From positions 35,531 to 99,530 of the forward strand of contig WIDE01000065.1 of assembly GCA_015039315.1 (NCBI GenBank): 64,000 bases of DNA, given 5' to 3'. This DNA is from Clavulina sp. PMI_390. Lineage: Eukaryota > Basidiomycota > Agaricomycetes > Cantharellales > Hydnaceae. The translations under genes and the position numbers were made by a program. The notes below the pieces were generated by a model, which made no database searches, was not told the DNA's origin, and was given only the letters and a program-made list of their open reading frames with translations. Shown piece by piece: positions 47,782 through 59,990 of this stretch (position 1 is its first letter; every line of letters begins with the position of its first letter).

Positions 47782-50185
47782 CTATACTCCTGGTTCAATA
47801 CCCCGGATCGCAACACCGCGCTATTGTTGAGGGAGTAATGAATTGGAGTCAGTCCTCATTCTGAGAAAAGGAAAGCAGAACTGCGGCACACCTTTCTAGG
47901 GCAGTCGCTAGTCAGACGATTGCAACCCGAAACTAAGATAACCTTCAAAGCTTTGCACTCGTTCAACAATTCCTTCACAACGAAATTGTCAACCTCTCGA
48001 CACCACCCCAAATTCACTTCGGTAAGTTTTGGCGCAGCCTTGCCTATCTTGAGCAGACTCTCATTCGACGCACTCTTCCACTGGTTAATGTTGAGAGTAT
48101 GGAGGGTAGAGCCGGAATGACGAAGGAGAGCATCGAGAGAGCTCGTGCCTAGAAGAGGGGCACGGGAAAGATCGAGAGATTGGAGGCTGGGGAGGACGCT
48201 TGGAGGTGGAGGGTTGATCTCGGCTTTCACGACAAGGGGACCATCATCAGTATTGCCCTCCTCATCTTCAGCGTGGTTATTATTCGCGACGTTCTCGCCA
48301 TCCTCCATTTCCGCATCCTCGTCCTGATTCACGTCGGGATCTGCACGAGTGGCGTCTCTCTCGTCTGGGGGTTCTAACGTAGCACCGAAGAAGACTGCCA
48401 CGCCTTCATCGACAAGTAAGGGAAGATCAGCAGCTGCGAGTGAGACGAGCTTCGCACAATGCGGACCAATCCCCTCCAGGAAAACTCGGTGGGTCAGCTC
48501 TTCGTGCCCGGTAATATCCAAGTGAGTAAGATTTTTGCCGATTGTGGATAGTAGCTCAATCAATGCATCATCCGAGGCTGAATGAGTAGGGCGAGAGATG
48601 TCAAGGGAAATGAGTTGTGAGAGTTCGGAAAGCTTTCCCAACCAGGAATCGTTCAGCTTGCCAATCTCCTTCAGCCTGAGAGAAGTGAGGGATGCACCGT
48701 GGTGTGTCAACAAAGCCTGGAGGCATTTAATATCAAACCGAGGGCTCTGGGTGATAGCGAAGCGCTCCAGCGGGTTAGATGCGTTCTCGAGGAACGAAAT
48801 CCACGCTTCTGCCTTCACGTTGAATGGACCAAGAAGGTCAAGGGAATGGAGGGAGGTAAGTTGAGACGACCATCCAGTGAGGACTGCGTCTGTCATGCGA
48901 CCACAATACTCCAGTCGGAGGGACTGAACATTGGGGTTCAGAGGCGCGAGTGACGAGAGCGCTTTCCCGTCGAGCACTATGATTCATTGTTTCGGAGTGA
49001 GAATCACGAACGGTACACCGAAGGCCTATACGAAACTCACAAGAACAATCATAGAGAGATAGGCTGGTGTTGTCGACGTCGAAGAAAAGCATCGCGTTCT
49101 CGCGAGTCCTAGTGTAGGTCTGTCAGACTTGCGCAGCTGCAGACCATCTCAATACACTCACAACTTGCGGTTACGGCAGATAATCTTGCAGATCTCATTC
49201 ATATTGTCGATACCAATGCTCCCCAACGCCTCAACGTCCTCGATATGCTGGGTGATGACGGAGATGCAGTGATGCGTTAGGCTCGTGATGTCTTTCTCTT
49301 CGAAGTTGACAATCTTGCGCTTGTCTTCGGCTTTTCGTTTTTGTCGAGGTGCGGTGGTTTTCTTGAAAGGGTCAATCCCGGCAGCTTTGGTGCAGTTGTG
49401 GCAGAGATATCCTGGAGGTGGCGAGGCGGCTTGGGTATACTTCGTCTATAGGACAGTGAAGTAGCAGGAGAATTAGATGAGCATAGAAACTGCGAAGTCC
49501 CAACTGCATACCATAGGGAACTTTTTGCCGCATTTGGCACACGGCTCCATGCTGCCAATCGGAGGACGAGGAGCGGTCATCATTTTCGATGGTGCCTTGT
49601 ATTCGTCGTCTTCCTCATCGTCATCGTCGCTCCTGTAAGTTCCATCTTTCTTTGCCTTCTTCTTTGCAGCGGCCTTTGCCTTGGCAGTGGCCGCTTTGGT
49701 CGGAAGGGCTTGTTTCTTGCCTTTCACGGCTTTAGGTGGAGGCTCATCGTCATCATCGTCGTCGAGGTTGTCAGAATCAAGAGCTTCGTCATCGTCGTCA
49801 TTGTCGTCTTGGGCTTCGCGACGCTATTATAAACGAATAAACACATATTGAGTGCCTCATATACTTGTGCGAGCGATATCGTTGACTCACCTTGCGTTTC
49901 CTTGGCGCTTCTGGAGGACTCGATAACCCCGCCGATGCACTTGACGGGCCGGCACCCGGAGTCTCGGCGGGTGTTTCTTCAGTCGCTTCAGCGGCGGGAG
50001 CAGCTGGTGCAGGCGCCTGACGCCGAGAGTACATGTGCATTGGCCCAGTGTTGATGTTTTGCTCCTGTGAAGTTAAGAAGCCTCAGAAGGGATGATCCCG
50101 AAGGTTAGAACGTGTCGCGTACCCTAAGGTAGGACGTGAGCGCCGAGGCGGGGCCGCGGACGCCATTTGCACCGCGTCTGCTCAT
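47782..50185 (-). CDS. RAD7: RAD7-like DNA repair LRR protein
   Basis: A homologue of Rad7, the LRR subunit that with Rad16 forms the damage-recognition and ubiquitin-ligase complex of global-genome nucleotide excision repair. ATG at 50185 gives MSRRGANGVRGPASALTSYL, the Rad7 start pattern. An Ala/Pro-rich and a Lys/Asp-rich region follow (EEDDEYKAPSK), then the zinc-finger-like EPCAKCGKKF..YLCHNC. After THHCISVITQHIEDVEALGS and NMNEICKIICRNRKL come the leucine-rich repeats (VQSLRLEYCGRMTDAVL, LTHLDITGHEELTHRVF, KLTEVNLGWCREVDNFV). An acidic insert (DQNEDAEMEDGE-like) interrupts the LRRs near 48240-48360. The last exon restores the family's end, RGVAIRGIEPGV, with TAG at 47782-47784. About 600 aa. 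Confidence 0.86.
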
Positions 50186-50433
50186 GGTGCTGGTGTTGAG
50201 GTACCGAGGCGACGAATGCAATAATATTTGTTTGGTATTGTTGACGTGACCGTGACGCTAACCGTGGGTAACGCGACCACGCGTGGGCGGCGCACGATTC
50301 ATACAAGGAGCTATTTATAATGAAGCTGTTGATCGTCCTTGTCATTTCTCCACATTATACCACCACTAGGGGTCATTTTGGTATCTCTTAGGCTTGCTTT
50401 CGTCTTCGTCTTTGTCGGCCGCCGGTGTCAGCT
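50186..50433. promoter_or_regulatory. Divergent promoter of RAD7-like gene and ABC transporter 1
   Basis: 248 bp between two outward-pointing start codons. TATA-like ATTTATA on the minus side near 50310-50320. It must serve both a repair gene and an efflux pump. Confidence 0.45.
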
Positions 50434-53400
50434 ATGTCGCCTCAGGTGACGCTGTGGAGGCTCACTACTGCTAAAGGCACCGAAAGGTGAACAACTCTAC
50501 TACAATAACAAGCTATTCAAGAACTCGTGCTGATCCTCTCTCAAAGAATCTGGATAGACTCTCGCGTCATCCCCTTGTATCTTGCGCTCGTATCTCTTGT
50601 ATTGGTAGTGATTGCTGCCGCTCGCCAGTCCTTGCGCCCACAGGCAGAATCCGGCAAAGCTGATGATGAAGAGCCTTCGAGCATATGGAGCCAACTGCGC
50701 TCAACTATCAAATCGTCGGGGATTATTCTGTCTCTGCTAAGGGCCTCTCGTGCCGTCTGCTGTGTCGCTCTTCTGGTCGTCTCGTTGTTATCGCTCTCCA
50801 CCAACGATTCTGATATAGCTCACCCGTCCAAGCATTACAGTCACTCTATTGCGATAGCCAAAGCGGCTTTCTTCGTAAGCCCACCTCAAACTCAATGAGC
50901 ATCACCTGACGCTATCATAGGCCTATGTAGCGTGCTTGTCGCTGGGAACACTGTTCTCGCCTCGTCCGGCAATGCAAGTTGCCACTAAACACACAGTTAC
51001 CTTGCTCCTCTCGGAATTTGGGGTGTATTTCTATCGTGATATATACCCCTTATGCACGTATACCGAAAAGCCAATGGATAATGCGGAAGGGAAACAGCTT
51101 TGGGTTCGACTAGGTCTTTTGGCTTTCGCCTCGTTGGTAGTTCCCCTAGTGGCTCCCCGTGAATACCATCCCATAGACCCCAAAGTGCGTGAAGTGTTAA
51201 AAGATGACGTGCAAGCTTCACTGACGGTGTTTGTCTTTTTGCAGCATCCTAATGATCCAAATCCTGAGCAAACGGCGTCTATATTATCTGTGCTGTCCTT
51301 TAGCTTCATGGACCACTTAATCTACATGGGATTCAAGCACCCCCACATCCCCTTTGAGCTCCTTCCAAGTCTCTGCGATTATGATCGCGGAGCATACCTT
51401 AACGAACGTGGACATGACACCATTCGCCCCCGTCGGACAGAAAAGCGGCGGATCTTGGCATGGCGATTGCTTGTGCTGTTCCGTAAGCCCTTGCTCTTAA
51501 CTTAATGACCCTGTCTTCAGCTATGCAAGTATTGACTATGTGCCAAAGGAACCGAATTCCTCATTCTCGTTATCTGCAACATCATACGAGCGCTGTTCGG
51601 ATTCCTTACTCCCATCTCCCTCAATCGAATCCTTCACTATATCGAGACTAATGGCAAAGATGCGTTTATTCGACCATGGTGAGTTCAAGTGTAGGTACCA
51701 TGACAAAGTGTGCTCTTTTGCTGACTGTCTCGTCTCAGGGTTTGGATTGTTCTCTTTTTTATCGCCCCAATGATGTCTGTCATCTTCTTCCAGCTATATC
51801 TCTTCGGTTCTGTAGGTTTCATTGCCCTCCCAAAAGCCTTATCAAGAGATCATCCAGCTGATATTCGACGATAGACTCATCTAGCAGTTCAAGTGGAGTC
51901 AATCATCACCCAGGCGGTTTTCGAGCATGCTTTGCACATACGCATGAAGAGCACCCCAAGCGACGACAAGAAAACCGCGGCTCCCAAGCGACAGAATCGG
52001 AAAGCTAACAAGGGAAAGAACCTGGAGGGGAAAATCAACAATCTGATATCCTCGGACCTCGATAACATCGTTGGGTCGAGAGATATTGTTCAGACCTTGA
52101 TTTTTTCTCCCTTGCAAGCGGTGACGTCGATGATATTCCTCTTCACTTTGCTCGGATGGAGGTGGGTCAGATGTGCCCGAATGATACTTTTCCTTTGACC
52201 TCTTTCCCTATAATTCCCCTTTTAGTGCCCTCACCGGCCTCACCATAATGGTGCTAGGGATGTATGTTCCCGGGAAGATCATGGCACGAATCCACACCAT
52301 ACAGATCCAGAAAGCCAGAGCTGTAGGTCATCTTTCTTCGATTGGCATGAGACTCTCCTAATTGATTTGTCATTCGGCAGACCGATGCTCGTGTTCAGCA
52401 TGTTGCAGAGAGTACGTGGGCCTCCTGCCTAACTAGATGCTGCGCAATGACCTAACTATCGTCCCCTACTAGCATTGGGGGTCATCCGCCTCGTCAAGAT
52501 GTTTGGCTATGAAAGCAAGATGGAAGAACAGATTAGCGAAAAACGACAGGTTGAAATTGACCTTGTTAGACGGAGGTTCCAAATGAGTGTCATAAATGGG
52601 GTGTACAAGTGCGTCTTATTAGGGTTTGGTGACACTGATTATAAACCTCGATTGATCGTCGGCATTTGTTCAGCTGGCTTCTTCCCGTCTTCACCAGTCC
52701 GTATTCATTATGAGCTGGCAGCTGTATTTTCCTAAAATTAACCTTATAGTGCTCATAACGTTCTTCACGTATACCTACTTCATGGGACAGGCTCTCACTG
52801 GTATTTTCCTCCCCAAGTTGTTCACATCTCATAATGCTAGCTGACAATCTGGATTTTAGCTTCAACTGTAATATCTAATCAACGCGCCTCTATGGTGAAA
52901 CTAATTTCTCATGTTCGTTAGGTCTTCTCTTCGGTCGCTGTGTTTGACACATTGCGTGCCGAGGTGAGTGAATTGCATAAACGCTGCCCGATCGCTGCCT
53001 AACTTGACCCATCAATCTTCATTAGCTAAATCGTTTGAACACTTCGTTACCTGGTTACGTCGCGAGTAAAGTTAGCATGGACCGTTTAGATGGTTCGTCC
53101 CATATCCTACCTATCACTCCTGAGGGGTGCTAAGGATGCTATTCTCATCCGATGTGGGTGGTATAGAGTTCCTCTATGAGGTATGTATCGGTTTCCTCTC
53201 AGCTGATTGTATGATGGGCTAAGAAATATTGTTGTAGACCGAAGTTTTGGATAGATTCGATGAGGAAGTGGATAATGCTTTAGAGAACGACCCTACACCT
53301 GCCTCCGACCCTGACATCTTAGGCTTTCGCGGTGCCGTCTTTACCTGGGAAAAGCACTCTACTCCTAACAATTCGGCCGCGACCTCTGATGCCCTTCCTT

Positions 53401-56400
53401 CCAGCGCACCTAATCCGGAGACTGGGCGCCGTTTCTATCTACGGATACCAGGCGACCTTCATTTCAAGCCCGGCGTTCTCAATCTGATAATGGGACCAAC
53501 GGGTTGTGGAAAGACTTCCATTCTGCTCGCCTTATTGGGAGAGATGCATTTCATCTCCTCTGGTACCAACTCTTGGTACAATCTACCGCGACAGAATGGT
53601 GTTGCGTACGCCGCCCAGTCACCTTGGATACTTAATCGCACAATCAAAGTCCGTCATCCCAACATCTCTAGTCGACATGCATCCCTGTTCATCATGCATA
53701 CGATTAGGACAATATTCTTTTTGGTGAAGAGTTTGATGAAGCACGATACAAAGCTGGTTCGTGCTCTTTCTTGACCGCTCGCGTTTGCCTTACTGATGAG
53801 CGTCATTAGTGCTGTCCCAGTGTGCCCTCGAGCCAGACTTAGAGCTTTTCCAGGCGCGTTCTACTCTATTCAACGGCATCAAGTCCATTCTGACCTTCGC
53901 TGGCCGATTTCTAGGCTGGGGATGAGACAGAAGTAGGTGGTTCTGTTCTAGCCAGGTAGAAAGCTTTCATAACTCATCTCACGAGCTGTTTCTCACACGT
54001 AGGTGGGAGAGAAGGGCTTGACCTTGAGGTAGGCTTGTGCTCAAATTTTCACGAACGTGAACTGACCCTACGAGGCGCATAGTGGCGGACAGAAGGCGCG
54101 CATTAGTCTTGCGCGAGCCGTTTATTCCAAGGTGACTTTGCACTTGTCTACCAATACAAAAACTTACCTTGGCGCAATCACTTAGGCCCATATCGTGCTG
54201 CTGGACGATATCCTTTCTGCCCTTGATGTCCACACTGCCCGCTCTGTTGTTGAAAACTGCATTGTAGGAGACCTGCTTGAGGGGCGCACTGTGGTACTTG
54301 TGACCCATAACATTTCACTCACCGCCAAACATGCCCAGCATTTCGTGACGTTTTCCTCAGACGGATCCATCTCCAGTAGTGACTCAATTGCTGATGCATT
54401 GAGTGAAGAGCTGATACAAGATAATGTCGTCAATGACTCGAAAGTCGCCACGGGGTCGGAGAACCCCTCAAATGTGGTTGCAAAACCTGAGGGAGGTGTG
54501 GCAAATGGGAAGCTAGTGGTGGCAGAGGAGATCGCTCTGGGTCGTGTCACAACACGCTCTTGTGAGGGAATTTTGGAAGTGATGCCTTACAGATGCTAAC
54601 AATCTGCATAGTGTTGTTGTTCCTTTCCAACGCTGGGAGTCTGATCTTCTGGGTCAGCTGGTGGGGCTTGAATCTGTCTCACGAGACCCTTCAGGTGTAA
54701 GCTAGAATGCCAACTAGACCGGAAATGCATCGCACTAACCAGAGTATGTCCATTCAGCTTTCTATCTTGGTGGCTTGGCCAATGGGCTCTCGCTTACCAG
54801 GAGGCGGATAAGCCTTCTGAGGTTTCCGTCCCTTAGTGAGTCCTTCCTAGGGTGTTATTCCATAGCAAAATTGATATTTCTGACTGGATATCACAGTTAC
54901 ATGAGCCGCTATATCCTCATCATCCTCATCTCTCTCGCTACGTACAGTCAGTCTGATTTTTCATGATACTAGAGGAAGCATACTGACCTAGAGCCTTCAG
55001 TTTCCGTAAGCCTGATTGTTTTTCAGTAACGATCATCCGTTTATCCATATGCTCATTCAGATCTGGGCCACCATGATCCGGGGAGTCACTCGAGCTTCGA
55101 TTCGAATTCATGCGCTTCTGGCAAAATCAATTCTCAGCTCTACAATGAGATTCCTGGACATCACTCCGACTGGACGGATTGTTTCTCGCTTCACGCAAGA
55201 TATACAAACAGTAGATCGTCAGCTCTCAAGTCATGTCCTTGTCCTAACGGCGATGACTTCGGCGATCCTTCTCAAACTCAGCACCATTGTTTACTTTACC
55301 CCTAGCTATCTCATACCAGGCATTGTTTTGGCGGCTGTAGCATTTATCATTGGGCGCATCTACATGGCTGCTCAGCTGTCCGTCAAAAGGTTAGCCTCAA
55401 ATCCCTCAGAGTTGCTCATTCAACTAACTCGCAATCAATGAAGAGAGCGGAGCAACCGACGGTCTCCCATTTTCTCGTCCTTCGCCACCACTATAGGTGG
55501 ATTGACCAGCATCAGGGCTTTCAGTGTTGAAGCCACCTTCCGGAGGGAGTTTTTGCACCTTGTAGATGCATATTTGCGGGCTTCGCGAGCTTTCTATAAT
55601 CTTAATAGGTGCAGTCGCTTCTATGACATCCCGTTCCCCAAGCTTATGTTCTATAGATGGATAGGTGTTCGAATAAACCTTGTTGGTGCCATTTTCTCCA
55701 CTAGTCTGGCGATGTAAGGAAGTTGTTTTTCCAGAGGTTTCTCCACTCACCCATTGGAAACAGGCACCTCGTATATTTTGCAAAATCGACGAATGCTTCC
55801 ATTGCTGGGCTTCAATTAAGTCAGGCCGTAGTGTTTTCAAACACATTACTACGGTGGTATGTCAATTCATCTTCCTTTCGCTCCACTGGTCCTCACAATC
55901 CTCGCAAGGGTGCGAGTCACTAACGACGCGGAGGTGTCCGGTAAGTGTGAGCCTTTGAAGAGTTTTTCACCCCAATCCTAAGCTCGTCCATAGTGAACAG
56001 CCTAGAGCGAATCCAAAACTATCTGGATATTGACCATGAGGCGCCTCCCTCGGCTGATGGTATACCACCTGCTGCTTGGCCAACTAGCGGGAACATCGTC
56101 GCAAAAGATCTCTCTGCGCGATACTCCACCGACGGCCCTGAGGTGTTACACAAGCTTTCATTCACGATTCGGTCCGGCGAGAAGATCGGCGTCGTTGGCA
56201 GAACTGGGTCTGGTAAATCATCCCTCACTCTTAGCCTACTCCGCTTGATCCCAACGGAAGGCGATGTGACATACGATGGCCGCAAGACTAGCACTGTAAA
56301 CCTCGAGGAGCTACGAAAGGCTATTACGATCATTCCCCAGCAACCAGAACTCCTGGTGAGTATGAAAATAATTGCTTGCTTTGATACAGAATAATAGTTG

Positions 56401-56969
56401 ATATAATCTATGCTTCCTAGTCTGGAACAATTCGACAAAACCTTGACCCCTTCGATAAGCACGACGATGCGGCCTTGAACGACGCACTGCGAGCTGCAGG
56501 GCTGTTCAGTCTGCAAGCCGAATTACCAGCGGATCAACGCATCACTCTTGATTCTAAAGTTGCCAGCGGAGGCGGGAATTTCTCTCTGGGACAACGCCAG
56601 ATCATTGCCTTAGCAAGAGCCCTGGTTCGAAGGAGCAAGGTGCTCATTCTTGACGAAGCTACGGCGTCCCTGGGTTTGTCCTTGTTCGTTTTTCGCCCTG
56701 GCGGAGCTTGACTGACATGTCCCATAGATAACACCACTGACACTCTCGTCCAAGAGACGCTCAAGACTGAGTTCAGAGATGCTACTCTCATCACCGTCGC
56801 CCATCGTTTGCAGACCATCATGCACGCGGACAAGATCATGGTCCTGGACGCTGGAAATATTGTGGAGTACGACTCCCCCAAGAATTTGTTGAAGATTGAA
56901 GGAGGAGCTTTCAAGGCTCTTGTTGACGGGAGCGGTGATAGCACGAACTTGTACAAGATGGTAGCTTAG
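50434..56969 (+). CDS. ABCC/MRP-type ABC transporter, full-length (ABC-1)
   Basis: A multidrug-resistance-protein-type exporter with many exons. ATG at 50434 ([10 protein letters not shown]). An N-terminal TMD0-like region holds [19 protein letters not shown] and the segment [16 protein letters not shown], before [23 protein letters not shown]1 contains [31 protein letters not shown] and [16 protein letters not shown]1 has Walker [10 protein letters not shown] (about 53493-53519), the Q-loop [13 protein letters not shown], signature [16 protein letters not shown] and Walker [16 protein letters not shown]2 includes [12 protein letters not shown] and [23 protein letters not shown]2 has [44 protein letters not shown] and [10 protein letters not shown], ending TNLYKMVA. 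Substrates may be conjugated drugs or lipids (inference). Paralogous to ABC-2 from 59991. Confidence 0.88.
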
Positions 56970-57142
56970 AATATGATGAACGTTTTGCATGAACTACTAG
57001 TGATGGAACAATGGTGTTCTTGGTGGATACATGAGCTCTAGCTCTGCTAACTTGTATGGAGCAGCTCCAAATTGGGTATATACCGTCTTCGTCGATACAG
57101 TGCACCAGGGAGGTCAAAGGTGCCGATTGAAGGCTTACTACT

Positions 57143-59235
57143 TCAGGGGACGATTGTATCCAATGCGGTGGTCAGAGTGGCCTTGATCGACTTAGGGGCG
57201 TCGGCTGAGGGGTTTAGAAGAGAGAATGACGAGTAGGTGATGATCATAATCAAGTTTCCGGCGTCAGAGCTGAACTTTGGAGGAGGAAGCAATAAGAGGA
57301 GCCTTACCCCAAGCCGGGTATCTTGCCGTCACAGCATCCATAATATCCAGCAAATATTCAATGGAATAACAATATTCGGTCGAGATTCGGTTGTTCTCTC
57401 GAGCTTCGTACCCTAGCAGCTCACGACCAAAAATTCGAGCGGCATTCATCAGGTGAAGCTGGTAATAGATCAGCTGTTTGGCCGAGGAGGCAGAGCGGGA
57501 AGCAGACCAGCTTACCATCGAGCTCAGCGAACACTGGACACTGTGGAGGTGTTGATGTTTTTGAAGTTCTTGACAGATCCTCACCAGTGCGGTGGCAAAG
57601 CTGAGCATTTCGTCTTTTGCCTTGACATCATCTCGGGCTCGTAAGCTATAGAGAATGAGAGCGCTCCCAAGCAGTGTGACGTGTGTGAGTAGGAGATGTG
57701 GGTTGAAGGCCTGCTTCTCAGAGAGCGACAAAATCTTCGCATTTTGGCATTGAACCTGAGCACTTAATGACTCGTAAGTGTCCTCATGCCCAAAATACCC
57801 GTTTGCTGTCAAATCAAATAAGTTTTATAGATTTGAAATGTAGGAGCGGATAGCTACTGACCAGAGACGGTTAGTGCAAGCTTATGTACCTGCTGGAAAA
57901 TCTGCATGACGGACGCTCTCAAATGAACGTTGGACCTCCAAATGCTGGATGATTCCTGTTCTTTGTCTGCTTTGGAGGTCTTCGCCGTGAAGGACGATTA
58001 AGACATTGGGTTTGAGCTCAACGGAATAAAATAGCATACTTTTGAAGGGGTAGGGGAGGCTTCGTCTGAGGTGGGTTCCCATTCTTCGCTTTGTTCATCA
58101 TAAGCCAAGGTTGTAGGAAACGAGAACAGTGCTGAGAGCCATTGATCTTCCATATACAACGAGTCAAATAGCCGGATCCTGTCATTGCCTTCTGCTTTGT
58201 TTGCTGGCGGGGGCAGCAGTACGGTTGGTGGAACGCTTGTACGCAAGCCACACGCAGTCATCAAACGGCAAGCAGCGCTGACGGTGATGAAGCTTTCTTC
58301 TAGTCGTCGGTTCTTCGCGAGATAGTAGCCAAGAAGAGTGCTGGCCCATAGGAAGTGTGGGATGCGATCTGCAAGCATGAGAGCCTGGTTCAAAAAGAAG
58401 CGACTGCGCTCAAGGAAGTAGGGCTCTAGTTGCGCAAGGGGGCCTCCGATAATGTTGCATGCGGCGAGATAGCATGCATTCAGCAGACAGGGATGGATCG
58501 CTTTAGGGTGGGAAGGGGGAAGGGAGAGGCATTGGAGAAAGTAGGGGAGGTCCATGTTGAAATAGTTCTGGAATCTATGTGGTAGGAAGAGGCATATGCT
58601 TCACACGTCGGATGGGGATGAATGTCAGGAATAGTCTGTAGGAGGCGATCGGACGCACAGATATCGTGACATAGGGAGTGGAACCTCCTCTCCGATTGAC
58701 CATTGAAAAGATTTCAGATGAAGCTCTACAGCTCTCCTCTCGATGACTCCCTCCAACCCACCGCTCTCCATTGGTTGTCTATCCACTGGCTCCCTGTCCT
58801 TATACCAAAGGTATATCGACAGCAAGGATGTGTCTGAATGTGTGGGAATTTTCGTTTTGGGGTCACCCAAGTCCATGATGCGTTCTCGTAGTCTGGTCGA
58901 TGTTATGAGTAGTTCATGCTTTGATGAAAGCATGAGCTTGTTCACTTCTAGTTGTAGCCTCAGTATTCGGGCTTGCATAAGGTCGGCCACTGGACGACGA
59001 GTTGCCCGACTGGAGAAATAAGCGCATTCCTTCTGAAGTCGTAGGCATCGAGAGCACTCAGGTTTCACTCCATCGCATTTCTAGAGTTGCAGGAACGCCC
59101 CATCGAATCGAAGAGAAAAAGTAATGTTGGATGTGGATAATGAGAAGTTGGACAGCAAGGAAACAATCATCTTTGCACACATACCAGCTTTTGTCCTCGA
59201 CATTGGGCGCAAGCAGAGCCCTTCCCGAGATTCAT
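57143..59235 (-). CDS. Zn2Cys6 transcription factor, array member 6
   Basis: ATG at 59235 gives MNLGKGSACAQCRGQKL, joined to KCDGVKPECSRCLRLQKEC after an intron with acceptor ACTCTAG. The linker reads LRLQLEVNKLMLSSKHELLI. The domain has FLQCLSLPPSHPKAIHPCLL, NACYLAACNIIGGPLAQLEP, RIPHFLWASTLLGYYLAKNR and KAEGNDRIRLFDSLYMEDQW. Later exons: NPHLLLTHVTLLGSALILYS, YQLHLMNAARIFGRELLGYE and YPAWG. The last exon KSIKATLTTALDTIVP ends at 57143-57145, so the gene runs past the stop an unspliced reading would use. It is convergent with ABC-1 (173 bp) and divergent from ABC-2 (755 bp), so it sits between the two pumps and may regulate one or both (inference). Confidence 0.87.
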
Positions 59236-59990
59236 AGCTCATCAGTGATATTATGCGTCACTGAAGAGGTAGAAGCGTCAGAAGGTCAATGACTCGTGGG
59301 GCTTTCTCGGCGATTATTGACCGTTGCACTTGGCGGCGAAGCTTAATCTCGATACATTCCAAATACCGCGAGGTTGGCCCGAGATGGAGCACTGGACAAC
59401 ATTTGAACACGTTGTTTTGGCAACTTTAGGCGTTGCTACCCAGTGGAGGTGGGCGAAATGTGGAGTAGGTCCGACGCACTGGTTTACCTTTGCCTCCGCA
59501 CATGTCCAAACGGCGTGAGCCCCCTAAATGTGATGGGTAGAAGCCAGAAACCTGAGATATTAGCTCCCTCCATTTCTGTGGTCGAAATCATCTTGTCGAC
59601 AGGGTGTAGGTTGGATGAGGACTCCTGTCATCCCTTGCCATTCTGTGACTGCGGTCATTGATTACCCGAAGCAATAGCAAAATGAGAGAGGCAGCATCGA
59701 ATTTTCAATCTAGATTTTGACACAATGGACCCGCGGGGAGGGTAAATCAAAATCGGAGGCAGGTAAACCCTGAACACCATGTGCTCGCAAACTCGGCTGA
59801 GCGATAAAAGCTGATGCAGTTTATTTGGGCGGAAAGAAGCGTGGGAATGCATGCCCACCATTCCTCGGACGACTATAAATAATCAAGCGATTGATCGCGT
59901 GTATCTGTTCTTTTACCTCGTAGAACCATTAGGCGCTCTTACGTCTATCTAGGGGTGCGCTCTGCTGTCTATCGCCGTATCTTTGCAGTA
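59236..59990. promoter_or_regulatory. Divergent region between TF 6 and ABC-2
   Basis: 755 bp separating two outward-facing start codons. A TATA-like CTATAAATAA lies near 59872-59881, 110 bp before the ABC-2 start. No gene-like frame inside. Confidence 0.5.

Noticed and set aside
57264..57312. C-terminus of TF 6 taken at 57264
   Set aside because: This reads into an intron that starts GTAAGG; splicing to the AG before 57201 gives the terminal exon shared by the other five members, ending at 57143.
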